From assembly GCA_025362035.1 (NCBI GenBank), contig JANYIN010000040.1:1-39880 (forward strand): 39,880 nt of DNA. Direction: 5' to 3'. Below, in pieces: positions 34,087 to 39,880 of this stretch. Below the pieces are notes generated by a model, which saw only the letters and a list, made by a program, of their open reading frames with translations, was not told the DNA's origin and ran no database searches. A program made the translations under genes and the position numbers. Every line of letters begins with the position of its first letter. The stretch's first letter is position 1. Source of the DNA: Gemmatimonadaceae bacterium. Lineage in GTDB: Bacteria; Gemmatimonadota; Gemmatimonadetes; Gemmatimonadales; Gemmatimonadaceae.

Positions 34087-37043
34087 TCGACCACTCGACC
34101 GGCCTGTCCGTGGCCGCCCCGCCTCTGTCCGTCGACGGGCAGGCGAGCGAAGAGCGTGGTGCCCCCGCTCGGCTCGCTCTCCACCTCCATCGTGCCGCCC
34201 AGCAGCGTCACGCGCTCCTGAATGCCGAGCAGCCCTAGCCCGGGTAAGAGCGTGTCGGCTGTGGTGCCACGCTCTCGAACCACCAGGAAGTCGAACCCCC
34301 GCCCATCGTCCTCGACGATGGCATGGACCTGCCCGTCATTGCGCTCGACCACGACGGACACGCACGTCGCCCCGCTATGCTTGGCGACATTGGTGAGCGC
34401 CTCCTGCACGATGCGATACAGCGCGCTCTCGACCGCCTCCGGCAGGCGCGGGGCGTCGATCCGGGCGTGGACGTCGGCGCGGATCCCCGTTTGCCGCGAC
34501 CACGCCTCGACGTAGGCTGCGAGTGCGGGCTCCAAGCCGAAATCGTCGAGCGCTTTCGGTCGCAGCCGGAGCGCGATGTCGTGCAACTCCCGCCCCATAG
34601 TGTTCGTCAGCGCTCGGAGCGCGGTCGCCCGACCGTCCACCTCCGAGCCAGCGGGGGCGATGTCCGAGAGCGCCTGCAGCCCCAATCCAAGCGCCGCCAG
34701 ATGTTGGCCCAGCTCGTCGTGCAGCTCGCGGGAGAGCCGGCGGCGCTCCTCCTCCTCTGCCTGCACGAGTTGGCGCCGGAGCGTGTCGCGCACCACGTGC
34801 GTGCGCGCGACTTCAGCCGCCTGCTCCGCCAGGCGACGGTCGGTCAAATCGCGACTGATCTTCGTGAAGCCTACGAGGGTCCCGTCGGCGTCATGTACGG
34901 CGGTCGCAATCTCATTCACCCAGAAGCGCTCTCCGTCCTTGCGCACCCGCCACCCCTCGCGCTCGGCGCGCCCGGTGGCGGCCGCCTCGGCCAGTTCCTG
35001 GTCTCGCTTCCCCGCCGCGACGTCCTCCGGCGTGAAGAACATCGCGAGGTCTCGCCCGACCACCTCGTCGGCGGTGTAGCCCTGCACCCGCTCGGCGCCG
35101 GCGGTCCACTCGGTGATGATGCCGTTGGCGTCGAGCAGGAAGATGGCGTAGTCCCGCACGTTCTCCACGAGCACACGGTAGCGCGCCTCGCTCTCGAGCA
35201 GGGCCGTCTCGGCACGGGCGCGCTCGACAGCGTCCCAGGTGCGTTCGGCTGTCTCTGTTATGAAGACGATGTCGCGTTCGGTCCAATCGCGCGGCTCGGC
35301 CGTATGAACCCCCAGAACAGCGACGAGTGCTCCGCCCCTGATGAGCGGCACGCCAGCGGTGCCGATCATCTGAAGTGCCTCATATGCCACCCGCTCTGAT
35401 GGCTTGTAACGGCCCTCGGTGCGCACGTCTCGCATGATGTGCGGCTGTCCGGCGCGAAACGTATCTATGACCCACTGACCGTAACTCGCCATCGGATACC
35501 GTCCCTCTGGCAATGGCTCAACGCCCTGCACATCATACCCCTTCTCGAACAGCCAGTAGTCGCCATCAGCGTCGGAAAAGAACGCGCGATTGACGCCAAG
35601 CTGTTCGCAGACGAGCCGCGACGCCATCCTCTTGATCTCGGCCGGATCGCCCAGTGGCCTGAGTGCGTCGCTCAATTTGAGGAGGAACGCCTTCCGCTCC
35701 TCGCTTTCGCGCAAGGACTTTTCGGCGCGCACGATGTGCGTCACGTCAGTGGCGTGGTGAATGAGCGCCGAGACGTTACCCGCCGCGTCGAGCATGGGCG
35801 TGTTGATCGGGTCCCACCAGCGCTCCGCGAAGCTGCCGTCGGGCCGTGCGACGTCGTATTTCAGGCGCGGCAGGGCGGCCGGGCGCTTCGACGCCAGCGC
35901 ATCTTCGAACGAAGCTCGCAGTTGGCTGACCCCGGTCATGCCGGGGTCGCCGGGATTATCCGGAAACATCTCGAACACCCCGCGTCCCAGAAGTTGCTCA
36001 CGGGTTGTCATCGTCGCTTCGAGATAAGCCTTGTTCACGTCGATGATCGTGAAGCGCGGCGTGTCGGCTGCGAGCAAAAGGAAGGGCGCTGAAGAGGCGG
36101 CGAACAGCGACCGGAATCTTTCCTCGCTCGATTGCAGTGCCGCCTCACTCTCCTTCCGCGCCGTGACGTCCATCGCCGCGCCAATCCATTCCGTGATCGC
36201 ACCCGATGCGTCGAAGAGCGGCACCGCACGCGAGAACACCCAGCCCAGCGAGCCGTCCGCTCGCACGACGCGGTGCTCGAGTGCGAACGTCCGCCGCTCG
36301 CGAATCGCCGCCGCGATCGCGTCCAGCACCCGCGGCTGATCGTCAGGATGGATGTAGCGTGTGAGCCATGCCTCGCTGGCCAGTGGCGTGTTCGCGAGGA
36401 AGCCACGGCCGTCCAGCTGCCACATCTCGCTCCAGTCGGGACTCATGCGGTAGAGCGTGTCCGCCCCCGCGATGGCGAGCGCGCGGAAGCGCTCCTCGCT
36501 TGCGCGGAGCCGATCCTCGGCGCGCTTGCGCGGCGTGATATCCTCGTAGAGGACGGTGAGCCGGTCTCCACCGCAGGGATAGACGAAGACCTCGAACCAG
36601 CGGCCGAGGGACGCGACTTCGTGCTCGATCCGTTCCGGCGCGCCTCGCTTCGCAATGGCATCGAAGGTGTCGTGCCACCACGGTTCAAGACCCGGCAGCA
36701 CCTCGCTCGCCCTGCGGCCCGTCGCTTCGGCGACCGGAATGCCGAAGACCCGCTCGAAGGCCGGATTCACTTCGAGATAACGCTGGTCGACGGCGCGTCC
36801 CTGTGCATCCCGCACGAGCTCGAGGTCGACGTAGCCTTGCCCCATCGTCTCGAAGAGCGCGCGGTGCCTCGCCTCGCTCGCGCGCAGCGCCGCCTCGGCG
36901 ACCCCCTCCTCCATCGTTTGCAACAGCGTGCGGTACGTCTCGCTGCCGACGTCCGCTTGGCTGAGGGCCGCGTCGGACCCGGCGAGCAGTCGCTCGGCGA
37001 CAAGACGCGTCTGGAGCGTCGGTTCAGCTCCCCCACTATCCAT
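34074..37043 (-). CDS. Multi-PAS/GAF sensor histidine kinase, HisKA_3 (NarX) type
   Basis: 989 residues from ATG 37043 (GAGGGG before it); ATG 37202, with GAAGAGG upstream, is a serious alternative adding 53 residues. No membrane segments. PAS-like domains at about residues 54-175, 178-296, 305-440 and 610-740; a GAF domain at 450-605 (LRPLGDPAEIKRMASRLVCE, VNRAFFSDADGDYWLFEKGY). The transmitter has His775 in LSRELHDELGQHLAALGLGL, then NVAKHS in the N box, EDDGRGFD and LPGLGLLGIQERV. It signals to the LuxR-type regulator it overlaps. The C-terminal 17 residues are Gly/Arg-rich and probably variable. A GAF with several PAS domains suggests a redox or small-ligand signal. Confidence 0.92.
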   Translation of the reverse strand: MDSGGAEPTLQTRLVAERLLAGSDAALSQADVGSETYRTLLQTMEEGVAEAALRASEARHRALFETMGQGYVDLELVRDAQGRAVDQRYLEVNPAFERVFGIPVAEATGRRASEVLPGLEPWWHDTFDAIAKRGAPERIEHEVASLGRWFEVFVYPCGGDRLTVLYEDITPRKRAEDRLRASEERFRALAIAGADTLYRMSPDWSEMWQLDGRGFLANTPLASEAWLTRYIHPDDQPRVLDAIAAAIRERRTFALEHRVVRADGSLGWVFSRAVPLFDASGAITEWIGAAMDVTARKESEAALQSSEERFRSLFAASSAPFLLLAADTPRFTIIDVNKAYLEATMTTREQLLGRGVFEMFPDNPGDPGMTGVSQLRASFEDALASKRPAALPRLKYDVARPDGSFAERWWDPINTPMLDAAGNVSALIHHATDVTHIVRAEKSLRESEERKAFLLKLSDALRPLGDPAEIKRMASRLVCEQLGVNRAFFSDADGDYWLFEKGYDVQGVEPLPEGRYPMASYGQWVIDTFRAGQPHIMRDVRTEGRYKPSERVAYEALQMIGTAGVPLIRGGALVAVLGVHTAEPRDWTERDIVFITETAERTWDAVERARAETALLESEARYRVLVENVRDYAIFLLDANGIITEWTAGAERVQGYTADEVVGRDLAMFFTPEDVAAGKRDQELAEAAATGRAEREGWRVRKDGERFWVNEIATAVHDADGTLVGFTKISRDLTDRRLAEQAAEVARTHVVRDTLRRQLVQAEEEERRRLSRELHDELGQHLAALGLGLQALSDIAPAGSEVDGRATALRALTNTMGRELHDIALRLRPKALDDFGLEPALAAYVEAWSRQTGIRADVHARIDAPRLPEAVESALYRIVQEALTNVAKHSGATCVSVVVERNDGQVHAIVEDDGRGFDFLVVRERGTTADTLLPGLGLLGIQERVTLLGGTMEVESEPSGGTTLFARLPVDGQRRGGHGQAGRVVEWLR

Positions 37044-37306
37044 GCGCCCCTCGCGGATCGTCGCAAACTTCGTGGGCGGCACCGTCATCGCACCGTCGTG
37101 GATCGGCGATGTCATAGCCCAGTGGAGCAATACCGCGCGAGCACGGTTCCCGCCAGTCCGTGCGCTGCATATGCCCGACGAGGTCGCATCGACCATCGTC
37201 ATCTTTGCCTCTTCGGCAGCTCGGCCTGGGTTTCGGCCTTCCTGGGTGGCGGTATGGGAATAATGATGACATATCCCGGCACTACCTTCTTCCAACAAGG
37301 CTACCC

Positions 37307-37843
37307 ATGCATCCTCGCACCCGCGAAGTAATCGACTACCTCGACCTGCACCGCGCCGAGTTGGAGTCTGCCGTCCACGCGGTTCCCGCGGCCCTCCGTT
37401 CGAAAGAGCCGGCCGCCGGCCGATGGTCGGTGGCGCAGATCGTGGAACACCTCACGCTCGTGGAAGCTCGCGTCGGGCAGTCCATCAGCGACCAGATTGC
37501 CGCCGCCAAAGCCGCCGGCCTGCCGCATGAAACGGAGCGCAGCCCCGTCGTTCCCACGCTCGACGTCAGCAGCCTGCTCGATCGCACCACGCCCATTACC
37601 GCAGGCGAAGCCTCGCAACCCACGGCTGGGCTGTCAGCGGAATCGGCCATCGCCAGGCTCAATGAGCAGCGCGCCGCGCTTCGCGCCGTCGTGCATGGCG
37701 CGGATGGACTCGCGCTCGGAACGGTCACGCGCGAGCACCCACGACTGGGGGTCCTGAACATGTATCAATGGCTCGTGTTTCTTGGCGCCCACGAGCGGCG
37801 CCACGCGGCGCAGATCAGGGAGACGGCGTCCGCGCTTCAGTAG
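37307..37843 (+). CDS. DinB superfamily protein
   Basis: 178 residues from ATG 37307 (AAGG seven bases upstream). It is a four-helix-bundle DinB protein: VIDYLDLHRAELESAV, RWSVAQIVEHLTLVEARVG with His48, and YQWLVFLGAHERRHAAQI with His162 and His166, the three His that bind a divalent metal. Related enzymes are thiol transferases or are of unknown role. The final 26 codons and 41 bases beyond are duplicated at 29816-29940. It is divergent from the PAS/GAF kinase and convergent with the operon ending at 37970, with a two-way terminator between. Confidence 0.9.
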   Translation: MHPRTREVIDYLDLHRAELESAVHAVPAALRSKEPAAGRWSVAQIVEHLTLVEARVGQSISDQIAAAKAAGLPHETERSPVVPTLDVSSLLDRTTPITAGEASQPTAGLSAESAIARLNEQRAALRAVVHGADGLALGTVTREHPRLGVLNMYQWLVFLGAHERRHAAQIRETASALQ

Positions 37844-37916
37844 ACGCGCGGTTGGGGCGTTGGCCTCGCGGCGTGTCGGCAGATCGGTCGCCGCTGATCG
37901 CTACTACAAACGAAGC

Positions 37917-37946
37917 AAGCCCGGCAGCCTTTCGACTGCCGGGCTT
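37917..37946. terminator. Bidirectional intrinsic terminator
   Basis: AAGCCCGGCAG (37917-37927) and CTGCCGGGCTT (37936-37946) form an exact 11-bp stem with an 8-base loop. It lies between the convergent dinB gene and the three-gene operon. T runs are short (TTTCCC on the plus side; GCTTCGTTTG on the minus side). Confidence 0.8.
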
Positions 37947-37969
37947 TCCCTCACCTATCCTTACCTACC

Positions 37970-38299
37970 TCAAACACCCGGCGATTCCTCTCCGCTCCCG
38001 CCGAACCGGTTCACCAACGTCTTCGTCAGATCCACCATCTGCTCAGTGCTCACCCGTTCCAGCGCGCCGAGGATGGGGAGGGCGAGCACGATGGCGATGG
38101 AGAGTGTCGCGTCGGGCCACCCGGCAATGCCGGCATGCCACACCCGCCGCAACATTGCCACCGCGAAGGACAGCACGATCACTCGGCTCATGGAAAAGAC
38201 CACTGGAATGTCCAGTGCGATCGTCTTGTTGACGTTCTTCTCCAGGAGGGGCGTGAGTGCAGCCAGGCCCAGCGCGCGTGTGAGCGCCATGCCCGTCAT
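37970..38299 (-). CDS. Small membrane protein of unknown function
   Basis: 109 residues; ATG 38299-38297 overlaps the TGA of the preceding gene. It has two or three hydrophobic stretches (LGLAALTPLL; IPVVFSMSRVIVLSFAVAML; LSIAIVLALPILGALERV) with a short charged tail. It is last of the three-gene operon and 24 bases before the terminator. The size and layout resemble holins, but nothing else nearby is clearly phage-derived. Function unknown. Confidence 0.65.
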   Translation of the reverse strand: MTGMALTRALGLAALTPLLEKNVNKTIALDIPVVFSMSRVIVLSFAVAMLRRVWHAGIAGWPDATLSIAIVLALPILGALERVSTEQMVDLTKTLVNRFGGSGEESPGV

Positions 38300-38694
38300 C
38301 GGGCCACCTCGCCCTCGCGCAGCGCCTGTTGCTGTTCCAGCCAGTGCAGCTGGTCATCGGTGAGCGCCTGACGTCGGGCGACACGCACGAGACGATCGGA
38401 GGAGAGTGACAAGACATGTTCGATCGCGTCGAGTCTGCGTTCGAGGCGGTCGAAGTTTGCCGACGTCTCCAGCCGATAGGCTTTCACCTCGGAGCCGATG
38501 TTGTGTTTGGTGTTCTCCATCTCGGTGCGCCACACACCGAGCCGGTAGATCAACACCGTGAGAGTGCCCAGGAGGCTGGCGAATCCGGCGAGCCTGGCGA
38601 CGTCGGACGGTGAGCCGACGGTAGCGGACATGGATTCCAGGACGCCCATCCAGCCGGCTGTTGGCAACAGCGCCGACATGTAGAGCATGCGCAT
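38296..38694 (-). CDS. Membrane-anchored coiled-coil protein of unknown function
   Basis: 132 residues; ATG 38694 lies three bases after the stop of the preceding gene. One membrane segment (LAGFASLLGTLTVLIYRLGVW, residues about 35-55) is followed by a long helical, charged region (EVKAYRLETSANFDRLERRL, DAIEHVLSLSSDRLVRVARR) likely to form a coiled coil. ATG 38649 is a possible later start. The membrane-plus-coil layout recalls spanin- or holin-associated proteins, but I see no specific motif. Coupled to the next gene by ATGA. Confidence 0.65.
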   Translation of the reverse strand: MRMLYMSALLPTAGWMGVLESMSATVGSPSDVARLAGFASLLGTLTVLIYRLGVWRTEMENTKHNIGSEVKAYRLETSANFDRLERRLDAIEHVLSLSSDRLVRVARRQALTDDQLHWLEQQQALREGEVAR

Positions 38695-38697
38695 GGG

Positions 38698-39573
38698 CTA
38701 CGCGTGCGCTGGTGCCGGTGCTGGCGCCGGCGTCGGCGTGGATGTCACGGGCGCCGATGTCACGGGCGCCGGTGTCACGGTGGCGGGCGTCGTGGGTACG
38801 GCGGCTACGGGCGCGGGTGTCGCGGGCGTGGCCGCGATCGGCGCCGGCGTTGCGGGGGTGAACGACGGTGCCGGCGACGTGCCCGGTACCGAGCCCACGC
38901 CCTTGGCGGCGGCATCCACCGAGGTGCTGGTGATCGGATGGGTCTTGCCGCCCACCCGTTTGGCCGTCTTCCACTGCGTGAGCAGCGAAATGTTGCCGGC
39001 CAGCTGCGGTTCCACGAGGGTGTCGATCACCTTCACGGCCTGTCGGCCGCGAGTGGCCTCCGCCGCGAGTCCCGCCGTGGCGCCGGAGTGCGCAGCGACG
39101 TTTGCGCCCTTGCTGCTGAGCGTTGCGTCGAGCGCGTCGGCGGCGCTCTTGAGCTGCGTCAGAAAGTCCGGCGCCAGACCGGCGGCGACGAACGTGCCGG
39201 CGTAGTTCGTGGCCGCGGCCTTCATGGCACCGGCTGCCGCGATGAGAGAGAGCGAGCTGCCGGCGCCCACCGGCATCTTGAGCGCCGCAAACTCCGGCAC
39301 CTGTCGGAGCTGCACCGCGGCGATGGTGGCGATGGGGCGCATGTGATTCACCTTGAGCGCGTTCCTCAGGACGCGCTGCTTGGCCGTGTGTGCGGACTGC
39401 GCCCGCTTCGTGGTGGTCTGGTTGACGTTGTGAGTGGTGAGGGCGGTGATGGTCTGATCGATGACCGTGCGGTACGTCGACTTGTTGATGGTGCCCAGCA
39501 CGGCATCGTTGCTGTCCAGAAACCGCTGGACGCGGGTGAGCGTACTCAGTACTGCAGCGTGCGTTGTCTTCAT
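38698..39573 (-). CDS. Hypothetical protein with Pro/Ala/Thr-rich tail
   Basis: 291 residues from ATG 39573, with GGAGG eight bases upstream. Residues 1-220 are helical and Ala-rich (STLTRVQRFLDSNDAVLGTI, LKVNHMRPIATIAAVQLRQV, EATRGRQAVKVIDTLVEPQL, LLTQWKTAKRV); no signal peptide. Residues 235-291 are a low-complexity tail of Ala, Pro, Thr and Val (TPAPVAAVPTTPATVTPAPV). I have the impression that the helical core recurs as an uncharacterised family in soil bacteria, but cannot confirm it. First gene of the operon with the two membrane proteins. Confidence 0.7.
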   Translation of the reverse strand: MKTTHAAVLSTLTRVQRFLDSNDAVLGTINKSTYRTVIDQTITALTTHNVNQTTTKRAQSAHTAKQRVLRNALKVNHMRPIATIAAVQLRQVPEFAALKMPVGAGSSLSLIAAAGAMKAAATNYAGTFVAAGLAPDFLTQLKSAADALDATLSSKGANVAAHSGATAGLAAEATRGRQAVKVIDTLVEPQLAGNISLLTQWKTAKRVGGKTHPITSTSVDAAAKGVGSVPGTSPAPSFTPATPAPIAATPATPAPVAAVPTTPATVTPAPVTSAPVTSTPTPAPAPAPAHA

Positions 39574-39587
39574 GGTGCTGCCTCCGA

Positions 39588-39880
39588 CTAAAGAGTGTGG
39601 ACGCGAGAAACAACTCGGCCAACCCGCGCGTCCTTCAGGTCGGCCGAGATATCGACGATGGAAAACGTTGCATCAGGAGACGCGAACGTCGGACGCGGAG
39701 GCCCGAACGTCGCAAGCGGCGGAGCCACCGTCGCACGAGGTGGAGCGAACGTCGCACCAGTTCGAGGAGACGTCCTGGCAGGAGAAGCGGACGCCGGATC
39801 GCGAGGCACGGACGCCGGAGATCGAACGGCGTCGGTCGCGCCGCGAGGAGCCACCGACGCAGCATGACTCTCATCCGTCG
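39588..39880. other. Repeat-filled region upstream of the three-gene operon
   Basis: About 290 bases to the window edge, dominated by a degenerate 21-bp repeat. Reading frames are open on both strands because the repeat length is a multiple of three; I cannot tell whether any is translated. It should hold the promoter of the operon starting at 39573. Confidence 0.4.
39661..39828 (+). repeat. Degenerate 21-bp tandem repeat
   Basis: About eight units, of 21, 21, 21, 21, 24, 18 and 24 bases and a partial one, with a core GCGAACGTCG. The plus strand reads heptapeptides of the type ANVGRGG, PNVASGG, ATVARGG; the minus strand reads ATFAPPR-like units. Unit lengths that stay multiples of three suggest that coding is or was selected. 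Confidence 0.65.

Noticed and set aside
34323..35399. Plus-strand frame of 358 codons
   Set aside because: Antisense to the HisKA_3 kinase, whose H, N and G boxes are unambiguous.
38354..39622. Minus-strand frame of 422 codons spanning two genes
   Set aside because: Extremely Arg/His/Gly-rich; the alternative frames give two proteins with good start signals and sensible composition.

Overview
The window looks like chromosome from a GC-rich, Gram-negative environmental bacterium, most probably a member of the Gemmatimonadota. This rests on gene content: a protein kinase with TolB-like and TPR sensor regions, a DUF5916 remnant, a bacterial Ig-like/RCC1 lipoprotein, several DinB proteins, YtcJ-type amidohydrolases and a GMC oxidoreductase with a gluconate-dehydrogenase-subunit-3 partner. 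No rRNA, tRNA, CRISPR array or intact insertion sequence is visible.

Layout. 1-3991 (minus): a translationally coupled signalling operon of a five-PAS histidine kinase, an Rcp1-type receiver and a REC-GGDEF protein that leaves the window. 4199-7261: a DinB-like secreted protein, then a TetR regulator divergent from a pyridoxal-reductase-like aldo/keto reductase with a perfect 12-bp inverted repeat between them, then a small secreted protein. 7268-8784 (minus): a tightly overlapped four-gene operon with a CHAP/NlpC-like protein, an orphan sigma-region-2 protein and two paralogous small membrane proteins; an iterated 11-bp motif lies upstream. 9344-13482 (minus): a YdeI-type protein, a 5'-truncated DUF5916 protein and an Ig-like/RCC1 lipoprotein. 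13743-17235 (plus): a lipocalin/CrtC-like gene between two diverged copies of a 43-bp direct repeat, then a Tat-exported GMC dehydrogenase pair. 17245-18735: a protein-kinase fossil and a frameshifted MATE transporter. 18769-23530: two amidohydrolases convergent with a beta-lactamase-fold serine hydrolase. 23685-27551: Ser/Thr kinase-TPR protein and a SEC-C protein. 27571-28151: a noncoding array of long hairpins. 28197-37843: three sensory loci (GAF-PAS histidine kinase; Crp-like regulator plus small partner; LuxR-type response regulator with a PAS-GAF kinase) and a DinB protein, with small fragments of kinase and dinB genes scattered between them. 37970-39573 (minus): three overlapping or closely spaced genes of unknown function, two with membrane segments, behind a degenerate 21-bp tandem repeat.

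The main themes are dense two-component and regulatory coding and clear traces of gene duplication and decay: at least four gene fragments, one truncated gene, one frameshifted gene and a shared 124-bp segment at two loci 8 kb apart. The best candidates for something undescribed are the 7.3-8.8 kb operon, the 27.6-28.2 kb hairpin array and the three-gene unit at 38-39.6 kb. All family assignments come from reading the sequence; no database search was run.
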